From: Burkholderiaceae bacterium 16
GTDB lineage: Bacteria > Pseudomonadota > Gammaproteobacteria > Burkholderiales > Burkholderiaceae
DNA length: 41,754 nt
NCBI GenBank assembly: GCA_000955785.1
Contig: JYOD01000053.1
Location: 1 to 41,754 of the forward strand
Direction of reading: 5' to 3'
Below are positions 34,492 through 41,754 of this stretch, piece after piece (positions within the stretch are counted from its first letter, which is position 1; each line of letters begins with the position of its first letter). The position numbers and the translations under genes were made by a program. Below the pieces are notes generated by a model. It was not told where the DNA came from. It did no database searches and was given only the letters and a program-made list of their open reading frames with translations.

Positions 34492-35971
34492 ACGCAAGCC
34501 ACCCCGCGCCTGGCCGCGCCGCCCCGCAGCTTGGCTGGCCGCCGCGCTCCTTTATGCGCTGGGCGGCTGCGCCCTGATCCACGAAAGCGGGGTTCCCTCA
34601 CCGGAAATTCCCCTTGAGCAGATCCGCCTGGCGGACGATATGCACCTGGCCCACGATGGCTGGCCTGAAACGCGCTGGTGGACGCGCTACGGCGACGCGC
34701 AGCTCGACGCGCTGATCGAACGGGCCCTGGCGGACGCCCCCACCATGGTGGTGGCACGCAGGCGCGTGGCCCAGGCCAGGACCGACGTCGAACTGGTCAA
34801 GTCCGGTTCGCGCCTGCAGGCCGTGGCGTTCGGGGCGATCGATCGCGAGCACGTTTCGGCGAACGGCTTCCTAGGGCCGTTCGCGATGAACGTGCCGGCC
34901 CTGGGGCTCGACGGTCCCTGGTACACCGAGGGCATCGTCGGCGTGGGTGCCAGCCTGAACATCGATCTCTGGGGCTTGCACCGGGCGCAAGTGGCGGCTT
35001 CGATGGGCATCAACAATGCCCGCCTGGCCGAAGCGTATGCGGTGGAGCTTGAACTGTCGGCCGATGTGGCGCAGTTGTACTATGGCATCCAGACCAGCCA
35101 CCAGTTGATCGAACTGCTGGAACAATCGCGGCAGGTCGCCGCCTTCTCGGTGCAGACACACCAGGCACGTGCCGCGCGCGGCCTGGAATCGCGCACATTC
35201 GTCGAGGAAGCGCAAGCGCAGCAACTGGCCCTGGAACGGCAGCTTGTCGCGGCGCGGGGCACGGTCAGGCAATTGCGCGAATCGTTGCGGGCCCTGATCG
35301 GCGCGGGACCGGATGACCTGCCGGAGATCCGCCCGGTTCCCCTGCCCCAGTCCACGTCGGGCGTACCGGCCACGCTGTCGTACGAACTGCTGGCGCGGCG
35401 CCCCGACCTGCAGGCCCTGCGCTGGTACGTGCAAGCGTCGTTCGACCGGATCGACGCGGCCAGGGCGGCGTTCTATCCGAGCTTCGACATCCGCGCCTTC
35501 TTCGGCTTCAATGCCCTGCACCTGGCGGATCTGTTCACCCACGCCAGCCAGCAGATCAACCTGATTCCCGGCCTGTACCTGCCGATCTTCGACGGCGGGC
35601 GGCTCAACGCAAACCTGGGCGGCACGCGCACGACGAGCAACACGCTCATCGCACAATACAACCAGGCGGTGCTCAATGCGGTGCGGGATGTCGCCATCAC
35701 CGGCACCCGCCTGCAGGACCTCGACACCGAAGCGGAGCTGCAGCGGCGGAAGGTCCAGTCGGTTTCCTTCGTCCGGGACAGCGCCGAGGCCCGCTACCAG
35801 CGCGGACTCGGCAGCCGGTTCCTGGCCATGGAGGCGCGCCAGCCGCTGATTGCCGAGCAGATTGCGCTGCTCAACGTCAACGGCCAGAAGATCAGCCAGG
35901 AGATTGCCCTGGCCAAGGCACTTGGCGGCGGCTACCTGGCCGATGCGCCGGTTGAACTCAGGCCGCGCTGA
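34478..35971 (+). CDS. NodT-family outer-membrane efflux lipoprotein (MdtP-like)
   Basis: A 497-residue RND/NodT-type outer-membrane factor. The lipobox LGGC puts the lipidated Cys at residue 31. Two OEP repeats follow, with the typical WWTRYGDAQLDALIERALADAP, the periplasmic LARRPDLQALRWYV and the AAFYPSFDI segments. It completes the tripartite pump with the MdtN- and MdtO-like proteins. Two adjacent ATGs (34478, 34481) are possible starts; both lie inside the end of the FUSC gene, so translation is likely coupled. Confidence 0.88.
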   Translation: MMPAERKPPRAWPRRPAAWLAAALLYALGGCALIHESGVPSPEIPLEQIRLADDMHLAHDGWPETRWWTRYGDAQLDALIERALADAPTMVVARRRVAQARTDVELVKSGSRLQAVAFGAIDREHVSANGFLGPFAMNVPALGLDGPWYTEGIVGVGASLNIDLWGLHRAQVAASMGINNARLAEAYAVELELSADVAQLYYGIQTSHQLIELLEQSRQVAAFSVQTHQARAARGLESRTFVEEAQAQQLALERQLVAARGTVRQLRESLRALIGAGPDDLPEIRPVPLPQSTSGVPATLSYELLARRPDLQALRWYVQASFDRIDAARAAFYPSFDIRAFFGFNALHLADLFTHASQQINLIPGLYLPIFDGGRLNANLGGTRTTSNTLIAQYNQAVLNAVRDVAITGTRLQDLDTEAELQRRKVQSVSFVRDSAEARYQRGLGSRFLAMEARQPLIAEQIALLNVNGQKISQEIALAKALGGGYLADAPVELRPR

Positions 35972-36276
35972 GCGATGGCCGGCGCCTGCGCCTTGTGATG
36001 TGAACGCATTGGCGTCCCGCCAGCATGGCTTTGATCCCGGCTACCTGGAAAGATTGACACAAATGGCACATGCGCCACTTCAGTGCGGAGCGCCGATGCG
36101 CGTTGCACGCCATATATCCTCTCGCGACGCCGCAGTTTCGGGAATAGCCGCTTGCCTCATTGCCTGAGGCGGCGCACTGTCCTAAAACTTCAAATAGCGA
36201 TCTGGCGGGCGCAGGACGAGCGATCGGCCGCCTGACAGAAGTGCTTCCGCATGGAAACGCGTTGAGGAGAGGCATC
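35972..36276. other. intergenic region, 305 bases
   Basis: A TTGACA lies at 36054-36059 but no -10 is well placed after it. TATATC at 36113-36118 is a possible -10 without a -35. No RNA gene or terminator was recognised. Confidence 0.35.
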
Positions 36277-37116
36277 ATGTGTCGGTGGCTGGCGTACTCG
36301 GGCAATCCGATCCAACTCGAGACCGTGCTGTTCCGGGCCGAGCATTCCTTGATCGACCAGAGCCTGCGCTCACGGCTCGGGCACACCACGACTAATGGGG
36401 ACGGGTTCGGGATGGGCTGGTATGGCCACCACTCGGAAGTTCCGTTCCGCTATCGCTGCGTGCATCCCGCGTGGAATGACACGAACCTGCGCGAGGCGGC
36501 CCGCGCTATCCGGGCCCCGTTGTTTGTCGCGCATATCCGTGCGGCGACCGACACGCCGGCGCAGGAAACCAACTGCCACCCCTTTCGCTATGGTCGCTGG
36601 CTGTTTGCCCACAATGGACTGATACGGGACTATCCGACGGTCAGGCGGGAGCTGATGATGACCATTGCGCCTGAGTTGTTCCGCTGGATCGAAGGTTCCA
36701 CCGACTCGGAAGTCATGTTCTTTCTCGCCCTCACGTTCGGGCTTGAACGCGATCCGCGCGCGGCGCTGGAACAGATGGTGGGCCTGATCGAGAACGTTGG
36801 CCACCGCCAAGGCGTCGAGTACCCGCTGAACATGACGGTCTGCGCGAGCGACGGAGAACAGATCGTAGCCGCGCGCTACTCCAGCGAAGCGGATTCGCGC
36901 TCGCTCTTCCACAGTACATGCGTTCGTCATTTACGCGAACTCTACCCTGAGAATTCGCACATTGCCGAAGCGGGCGACGATGCCATCCTGGTGCTTTCGG
37001 AACCCGTGGTCGACCTCGCCGGCGCATGGGAGGAGATTCCAGAGGGTACGGCCATCCTTGCCAGAGGCGGCGTCGTCAAACATGAACGTTTCGTCCCCCA
37101 CATGCCCGAGTGCTGA
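36277..37116 (+). CDS. class II glutamine amidotransferase (YafJ-like)
   Basis: A 279-residue stand-alone glutaminase domain. The N-terminal nucleophile is Cys2 (MCRWLAYSG), exposed after Met removal. Other class II signatures are NGDGFGMGWYG, AHIRAATDTPAQETNCHPF and FAHNGLIRDY, matching the Gn-AT II fold of GlmS/PurF and the YafJ family. Ammonia acceptor and physiological role are unknown. A strong GAGGAGAGG precedes the ATG at 36277. It stands alone between the efflux operon and the PPK2-SulP module. Confidence 0.87.
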   Translation: MCRWLAYSGNPIQLETVLFRAEHSLIDQSLRSRLGHTTTNGDGFGMGWYGHHSEVPFRYRCVHPAWNDTNLREAARAIRAPLFVAHIRAATDTPAQETNCHPFRYGRWLFAHNGLIRDYPTVRRELMMTIAPELFRWIEGSTDSEVMFFLALTFGLERDPRAALEQMVGLIENVGHRQGVEYPLNMTVCASDGEQIVAARYSSEADSRSLFHSTCVRHLRELYPENSHIAEAGDDAILVLSEPVVDLAGAWEEIPEGTAILARGGVVKHERFVPHMPEC

Positions 37117-37377
37117 CGCACGGCAGCGCAGCGTGTGATTTCAAGGATGACGGCCGTGGATGCGCGGTAGCGGCAAGGCAGCCCGGGGCTATTCGCGGTG
37201 CATTTTGGGAGCCTGCTCACGCTTCAAGCCGTCCGCCGGTTTGCCTTGCCATGGTTTGCTCCATAGGTGCACTGCGTCGTCCATGTAATGGCCGGTGATT
37301 TGACTCTCTCCGCATGGACGACGAAACTGTAAGTGGCTCCTCATGCGAGGATGCGCACACACCGGAAGGAGACGACC

Positions 37378-38208
37378 ATGCCAAAGGAGAAGGAAAAAAC
37401 CAGGCGCGAAAAGCCTGAGCAGGGTGATCAGAGAGAGCCTTTGTCATATAAGAAATACAGAAAGGCCCTGCTCCCCTTGCATGTAGAGCTGGTCAGGCTC
37501 CAGGAATGGGTGGTTCAGTCGGGCGCCAAGATCTGCATCATTTTTGAAGGCCGCGACGGCGCTGGCAAAGGGGGAACCATCAAGGCCCTGACCGAGCGTG
37601 TGAGCCCGCGCGTGTTCCGCGTGGTGGCATTGCCGGCACCCACGGAACGCGAGAAGAGTCAGATGTACGTGCAACGCTACCTGCCCCACCTGCCGGCCGC
37701 GGGAGAAGTGGTGATCTTCGATCGTAGCTGGTACAACCGGGCGGGCGTGGAGCGCGTCATGGGGTTCTGTACCGAGGAACAGGTGGAGAGCTTTCTCAGG
37801 GCCGTTCCGTTGGTCGAGCAGGCCATCGTCCACTCTGGAGTGATGTTGTTCAAGTACTGGCTGGAAGTCAGCCAGGAGGAACAGACTCGCAGGCTGGAAG
37901 CGCGCATCCACGACGGACGCAAGCTGTGGAAGCTGTCCGACATGGACCTGAAGTCCTACAGCCGCTGGTATGACTACTCTCGCGCCCGTGACGCCATGTT
38001 CCGGGCTACCGACACCGCAATCGCCCCATGGTACCTGGCCAATTCCGATGTCAAGGAGCGCGCCCGCCTCAACATCATCAGCGACATACTCCACAAGATT
38101 CCCTATGAAGCCATGCCGCGCAAGGAGGTGTCGCTGCCCGCGCGGCAAAAGCCGGAAGGCTACGTGGAGCCGGACTACCCGTACAAGCGCGTTCCCGAGA
38201 AATTCTAG
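37378..38208 (+). CDS. ppk2: polyphosphate kinase 2 (copy 2)
   Basis: A 276-residue PPK2 enzyme with Walker A GRDGAGKGG (58-66), DRSWYNR in the Walker B strand (about 115-121) and the WYDYSRARDAMF lid segment. It is closely similar to copy 1 at 21979-22800, both in protein and at DNA level in the catalytic core, which argues for duplication. The N-terminal 22 residues are charged (Lys/Glu/Arg) and differ from copy 1. GGAAGGAG precedes the ATG. It is the first gene of a three-gene unit with SulP and the RRM-like gene, with gaps of 38 and 36 bases. Confidence 0.93.
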   Translation: MPKEKEKTRREKPEQGDQREPLSYKKYRKALLPLHVELVRLQEWVVQSGAKICIIFEGRDGAGKGGTIKALTERVSPRVFRVVALPAPTEREKSQMYVQRYLPHLPAAGEVVIFDRSWYNRAGVERVMGFCTEEQVESFLRAVPLVEQAIVHSGVMLFKYWLEVSQEEQTRRLEARIHDGRKLWKLSDMDLKSYSRWYDYSRARDAMFRATDTAIAPWYLANSDVKERARLNIISDILHKIPYEAMPRKEVSLPARQKPEGYVEPDYPYKRVPEKF

Positions 38209-38246
38209 GTTCCCTCATCAGAACCGAAACCGGGAGGGAGGCAGCC

Positions 38247-39953
38247 ATGCAGCAGGAAGCGCCAGACGGGCGCCGCGACATCCACGTCAGCCGTATGCGC
38301 TGGTGGCTGCAAGGCTATCGGAAGGAGTGGGTTGCACCGGACATGATTGCCGGACTCACGGTTGCGGCGGTAGTCATCCCCAAGGCGCTCGCCTATGCCA
38401 CCATTGCCGGCCTGCCCGTTCAGGTGGGGCTCTATACCGCCTTCGCGCCCATGCTGATCTACGCCCTGCTCGGCAGTTCGCGCACGCTCAGCGTCAGCAC
38501 GACGACAACGCTCGCGATCCTGGTTGCGGCGGCATTCGGCAGCCTGGGCCCGCACCCCGGCCCGGCAACCCTGATCACGGCTTCGGCAACGCTAACGTTC
38601 CTGGTCGGCGCCATGCTCCTCGCCGCCTGGCTGCTCCGCCTGGGCTTTGTCGCCGACTTCATCTCCGAACCCGTGCTCGTTGGCTTCAAGGCGGGGATCG
38701 GCCTCGTCATCATGGTGGACCAGATTCCGAAGCTGCTCGGCATGCATATTCAGAAGGGATCGTTCTTCCATAATCTCCTGGCCATCGCGCAAGGCATTCC
38801 GCACGCGTCGTTGGCGACTGCGGCTGTGGGTATCGCCATGGTCGGCATCCTGTTGTCCATGGAGCATTGGCTGCCGCGCTTGCCCGCGCCTTTGATTGCC
38901 GTGGCCGCAGGCATCGCCGGCGTGACGCTGCTGAACCTCCCGGACTACGGCGTGGCCATCGTCGGCAAAGTCCCGACCGGCCTTCCGCCCGTGACCCTGC
39001 CCGATGTGGATATGATGCAGCGGCTATGGCCTGGGGCGCTTGGCGTCGCGCTGATGAGTTTTACCGAGAGCATTGCCGCCGGGCGCGCATTCGCGCAAAG
39101 CGGGCAGCCGCCGCCAGCGGCAAATCGCGAACTGCTGGCCACGGGACTCGCAAACCTGGGCGGCGCCTTCCTCGGTGCCATGGCAGCCGGCGGGGGCACC
39201 ACGCAAACCGCCGTCAACCGCATTTCTGGCGCACGCTCGCAACTGGCCGGACTGGTGACCGCCCTGGCGTCGCTCGGGACCATGCTGGTGCTCGCACCAG
39301 TAGTGGGACTGATGCCGGAGGCCACACTGGCGGCAGTGGTCATCGTGTACTCCGTGACCCTGATCAAGCCCGCCGAATTTCGCGCGATTCTGAGCATACG
39401 GCGCACCGAGTTCAGTTGGGCGCTGATTGCGATGGCCGGCGTTGTTGCTCTTGGCACGCTGCAGGGGATCGTCATCGCCATCATCGTGTCGCTGCTAGCC
39501 CTGGCGTACCAGACCTCAGACCCACCCGTCTACGTGCTCGTCCGCAAGCCCGACACCAATGTGATCCGCCCGCGGTCGGATGAACATCCGCAGGACGAGG
39601 CCATCCCCGGCTTGCTGATGCTGAGGCCGGAAGGAAGAGTCTACTTTGCGAATGCGCGGCGCATCGGGCATAAGTTGAGGCCTCTGGTTGCCAAGGTCAG
39701 GCCGAAGATTTTGGCCCTGGACCTGGCAGGCGTTTCGGACCTCGAGTACACCGCGCTCCATATGCTGATCGATGCGGAGAAAGAACTGCGTGAGGAAGAC
39801 GGTGTCCTGCTCTGGCTGGTCGGCATGAATCCCGACGTGCTGGCGATGGTTCGACGCTCCCCGCTGGGAGAGACGCTCGGCCGTGACCGGATGTTCATCA
39901 CCCTGGATTTGGCAGTTGCCAGATATCAGGCTAACCCAGCCAACGGCACATAG
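38247..39953 (+). CDS. SulP family anion transporter with STAS domain (intact paralog of the pseudogene)
   Basis: A 568-residue SulP permease. The membrane domain starts with WVAPDMIAGLTVAAVVIPKALAYA and AGLPVQVGLYTAF; a GGGTTQTAVNRISGARSQ loop follows at about 315-332; and the STAS domain begins near 445. Its ends are highly similar to the disrupted SulP at 8771-9726, which makes it the reference for that deletion. The anion carried is unknown. GGGAGGGAGG precedes the ATG. It is co-directional with ppk2 upstream and the RRM-like gene downstream. Confidence 0.9.
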   Translation: MQQEAPDGRRDIHVSRMRWWLQGYRKEWVAPDMIAGLTVAAVVIPKALAYATIAGLPVQVGLYTAFAPMLIYALLGSSRTLSVSTTTTLAILVAAAFGSLGPHPGPATLITASATLTFLVGAMLLAAWLLRLGFVADFISEPVLVGFKAGIGLVIMVDQIPKLLGMHIQKGSFFHNLLAIAQGIPHASLATAAVGIAMVGILLSMEHWLPRLPAPLIAVAAGIAGVTLLNLPDYGVAIVGKVPTGLPPVTLPDVDMMQRLWPGALGVALMSFTESIAAGRAFAQSGQPPPAANRELLATGLANLGGAFLGAMAAGGGTTQTAVNRISGARSQLAGLVTALASLGTMLVLAPVVGLMPEATLAAVVIVYSVTLIKPAEFRAILSIRRTEFSWALIAMAGVVALGTLQGIVIAIIVSLLALAYQTSDPPVYVLVRKPDTNVIRPRSDEHPQDEAIPGLLMLRPEGRVYFANARRIGHKLRPLVAKVRPKILALDLAGVSDLEYTALHMLIDAEKELREEDGVLLWLVGMNPDVLAMVRRSPLGETLGRDRMFITLDLAVARYQANPANGT

Positions 39954-39989
39954 TGGACATTGCCCGTTGTATCGAAGCAAGAGGTAATC

Positions 39990-40244
39990 ATGTCACGTCT
40001 ACTGCTGACGAATATCGAACCCAACACCGCTGACGACGAAGTCCGCGCGCTTCTCGAAAAGTACGGTCTACCACCCTGCGATGTCATAGAGCAGGTGCCT
40101 GGCGATGGGACGCGGCCATCCGTGGTAATGACCTTCGATGACATTGACCCGGATACGCTGCACAAGTACGCCGAGCGCATCCATCACATGTTCTGGAAAG
40201 GCCGGGAACTGACGGCGCAGGTGCTGAGCGACCGCTTTTCTTGA
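39990..40244 (+). CDS. small RRM-like protein, second copy
   Basis: An 84-residue paralog of the protein at 11645-11899: LLLTNIEP at the RNP2 position, an acidic helix TADDEVRALLEKYG, RPSVVMTF at the RNP1 position, and the shared HMFWKG. RNP1 aromatic residues are again missing. AGAGG precedes the ATG. Its place directly after a SulP gene mirrors the first copy, which is also linked to a SulP gene, so the pair seems to travel together. Confidence 0.75.
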   Translation: MSRLLLTNIEPNTADDEVRALLEKYGLPPCDVIEQVPGDGTRPSVVMTFDDIDPDTLHKYAERIHHMFWKGRELTAQVLSDRFS

Positions 40245-40260
40245 GCCGCTATCTTGCGGC
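40245..40260 (+). terminator. short hairpin after the RRM-like gene
   Basis: GCCGC (40245-40249) and GCGGC (40256-40260) flank a six-base loop, starting immediately after the stop codon. The stem is five GC pairs without a U-tract, so termination is possible but not certain. Confidence 0.35.
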
Positions 40261-40443
40261 CGCCCAGAGGAACATCTGCTCGATCAGGCGATCGCTGGCT
40301 TCGGCGACCGCCTGTGCCCTCCAGCTGCGTCGGCGCTTGGCGCCGTCGCACTGGCCTCGAACATGGCCCTTCGAATCCTGCCGGGATTCAGTTCACTCGC
40401 CGTCGCCACGGGACTTACCCGCGCCTCGCTCTCGCTGGCGTAG
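40245..40443 (+). other. start-less open frame, possible gene fragment
   Basis: A frame running from inside the RRM-like gene to a TAG at 40443 reads in part like protein (EEHLLDQAIAGFGDRL; ALGAVALASNMALRIL) but has no ATG with useful length. Another frame across the same bases has equal or higher third-position GC, so coding is doubtful. If real, it is the C-terminal scrap of a lost gene at the edge of the accessory block. Confidence 0.15.
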
Positions 40444-40532
40444 TGGCGGTTCGCATTGGCACGCTGAGCGGCAGCCAAGGCCGATCTGCCGTCGCTCTCG
40501 GTCCGCCGAATGTCACGTCTTGCCAGCGCGGC

Positions 40533-40991
40533 CTAGTCGCCTAGCTTGTCTGCCGCCTTGCCGAGCAGGCCAAGCAGGTCCGGCCCCAGACTCGCAGACA
40601 GTTCGCGGTTCGCCGGCGACCAAAACGCAAGGGCCTGCTGGAGGCGAAATGCCCCCTCCTCGGTCAACCAGACTGCGCGTCGCCGGCGGTCACTCTCTGC
40701 GCTGACGACTTCCACCAAGCCAGCCCCGGCGAGTTGATCCACGTTTCGGGACATGGTGGATTGATTCAGTCCGGCGTGCAGCGCAAGCGCCCCCAGCGTG
40801 TCATCCGGCGCGGATGCGATCAGGCACATCAGCCCAAACTGGGTATTGGACAAACCAGATGGCAGCAATGCTGCATCCAGCTTGCTAGTAATGCGCCGCG
40901 CCACCAACCGCGAGAGCCAGCCAAGATCCGACTCGAGCGCATCAGCGGCGTCCGCGCGCAATGTTCTTGCTGCTTGTGTTTTCCTGTTCAT
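40533..40991 (-). CDS. MarR family transcriptional regulator
   Basis: A 152-residue winged-helix regulator. The DNA-binding core is LGALALHAGLNQSTMSRNVDQLAGAGLVE followed by the wing SAESDRRRRAVWLTEEG, the MarR signature. The ATG at 40991 is selected; upstream codons cross into the divergent gene. It is transcribed divergently from the thioesterase gene with a 62-base AT-rich gap bearing a palindrome, so it probably represses both genes and responds to a small ligand. Confidence 0.87.
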   Translation of the reverse strand: MNRKTQAARTLRADAADALESDLGWLSRLVARRITSKLDAALLPSGLSNTQFGLMCLIASAPDDTLGALALHAGLNQSTMSRNVDQLAGAGLVEVVSAESDRRRRAVWLTEEGAFRLQQALAFWSPANRELSASLGPDLLGLLGKAADKLGD

Positions 40992-40998
40992 GTTTCTA

Positions 40999-41033
40999 TT
41001 ATATGCATCTGCATTTATTGCATCTACATATAA
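40999..41033. promoter_or_regulatory. palindromic operator for the MarR regulator
   Basis: TTATATG (40999-41005) and CATATAA (41027-41033) form an inverted repeat whose arms are separated by 21 bases, in which TGCATCT is directly repeated. It fills most of the 62-base gap between the MarR gene and the thioesterase and is strikingly AT-rich for this window, so it likely also holds both promoters. Confidence 0.55.
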
Positions 41034-41053
41034 TTTCAATAGCGAACAGAGAC

Positions 41054-41530
41054 ATGAAAAACTATCGCTTTGGCGTAGCCGGCCTGGAAGAAATCGCTGG
41101 AATGAGTGGCAAAGTGTTACTTCAGGCAATCATTGACGGCCAACTGCCGCAGGCGCCGATCTCGCAGGCGCTGGACTTCTGGCTCGTTGAGGTCGGCGAC
41201 GGCTTTGCTGCTTTCGAAGGCGAACCCGCGCCGCACTTGCTGAATCCGATGGGCACAGTGCATGGCGGCTGGGCGTTGACCCTGATCGACAGTGTGGCTG
41301 CCTGCGCTGCCCATTCCTTGCTGCCTGCGGGGACCAGCTACACCACCGTCGAAACCAAGGGCAACTTCTCCCGGCCGATCAGGCCAGATACCGGCCGTGT
41401 CCGCGCCGAAGCGAAAGTTGTCAGCCAGGGGCGCCAAATCGTCACCGCCGAGGCGCGGGTCCTGGACACCGATGGCCGCGTCCTGGCACACGGAACTTCA
41501 ACGCTGCTGATCGTGCCTCCGGCTCGCTAG
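41054..41530 (+). CDS. PaaI-type hotdog-fold acyl-CoA thioesterase
   Basis: A 158-residue hotdog-fold protein with the PaaI/YbgC-like signature: the HLLNPMGTVHGGWALTLIDSVA segment, in which H-G-G-W starts the long helix and an Asp (D in LIDS) is the candidate catalytic residue, followed by TTVETKGNFSRPI. It hydrolyses an acyl- or aryl-CoA; the substrate is unknown. The ATG at 41054 is chosen because upstream codons lie in the operator. Control by the divergent MarR regulator is inferred. Confidence 0.87.
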   Translation: MKNYRFGVAGLEEIAGMSGKVLLQAIIDGQLPQAPISQALDFWLVEVGDGFAAFEGEPAPHLLNPMGTVHGGWALTLIDSVAACAAHSLLPAGTSYTTVETKGNFSRPIRPDTGRVRAEAKVVSQGRQIVTAEARVLDTDGRVLAHGTSTLLIVPPAR

Positions 41531-41712
41531 TGGCGACTATCAACTCACGCGGAACGACTTTGCACGCGGAATGATCTCTCCGCCCTTGATAGCCTTCAAG
41601 ACGGGAAACGGCGCAAGGATTCTCTACGAAAAAATCGGCCTCAGCATGCGCCGGGCCATCCAATTTACAGCTGGGCAGCCACGGCCGCCCACGATTCGAT
41701 TTGGAGCACACC

Positions 41713-41754
41713 ATGACGCAAGCGATCTCAGCATTACTCATAAGTCAGGAATTT
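41713..41754 (+). CDS. start of a further gene (partial, runs off the window)
   Basis: An ATG with GGAG eight bases upstream opens a frame of 14 codons to the window end, beginning MTQAISALLISQEF. Too short to assign. It is on the same strand as the thioesterase, 182 bases downstream of it. A near-FNR dyad, TTGAT-AGCC-TTCAA, lies upstream at 41586-41599. Confidence 0.4.
   Translation, partial: MTQAISALLISQEF

Noticed and set aside
41586..41599. TTGAT-AGCC-TTCAA dyad upstream of the last partial gene
   Set aside because: One arm deviates and no TATnnT-like -10 follows at 21-22 bases, so it was kept as a remark rather than a site.

Overview
The window is GC-rich, densely coded bacterial chromosome. 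Protein content and gene style (YihY-WrbA-DUF2069-FAD oxidase block, YtcA-MdtNOP-type efflux operon, DUF3141-pta-ackA operon, SYLF lipoprotein, paired PPK2 genes) point to a beta-proteobacterium of the Burkholderiaceae, most likely Cupriavidus or a close relative. This placement is from family recognition, not a database search. No rRNA, tRNA, insertion sequence, integrase or CRISPR array was seen.

Layout. (1) 1-5.1 kb: housekeeping genes (DUF962 membrane protein, YihY/BrkB, WrbA quinone reductase, DUF2069, GlcD-type FAD oxidase, gamma-carbonic anhydrase). (2) 5.1-8.7 kb: a long mostly non-coding leader holding an FNR/ANR-like promoter, then an AspT/YidE-type exchanger and a fermentative D-lactate dehydrogenase. 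(3) 8.8-18.6 kb, minus strand: a tightly packed run of DUF3141 PHA-synthase-like hydrolase, phosphotransacetylase, acetate kinase, two CoA-transferase subunits, FabI, an RRM-like small protein, two uncharacterised proteins and a SulP transporter broken by an internal deletion. A perfect TTGAY-N4-RTCAA site lies upstream. (4) 19.4-26.2 kb: intact SulP, GNAT, PPK2, a patatin/beta-barrel (type Vd) secreted phospholipase and a SYLF lipoprotein. (5) 26.4-30.6 kb, minus strand: a compact haem-copper oxidase operon (CcoN-like subunit with a fused CcoS-like N-terminus, CcoO-like subunit, cytochrome c, SCO protein, membrane protein). (6) 31.0-36.0 kb: ytcA-mdtN-mdtO-mdtP-like efflux operon. (7) 36.3-40.2 kb: class II glutamine amidotransferase, then a second PPK2-SulP-RRM module. 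(8) 40.5-41.8 kb: divergent MarR regulator and PaaI-type thioesterase with a palindromic intergenic operator, and the first codons of another gene.

How it fits together. Lactate dehydrogenase, Pta-AckA, CoA transferase, enoyl reductase, a PHA-synthase-like hydrolase, polyphosphate kinases, a C-family oxidase and FNR-like sites together suggest a block for energy and redox balance at low oxygen. From memory it resembles the low-oxygen-activated (lxa) locus described in Burkholderia cenocepacia, but that comparison was not run. The most notable points are the possible CoA-ester/PHB fermentation operon, the CcoS-CcoN fusion, the duplicated PPK2/SulP/RRM modules with one SulP copy decayed, and two candidate FNR/ANR promoters. 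Start sites given here were chosen from Shine-Dalgarno spacing and family length.
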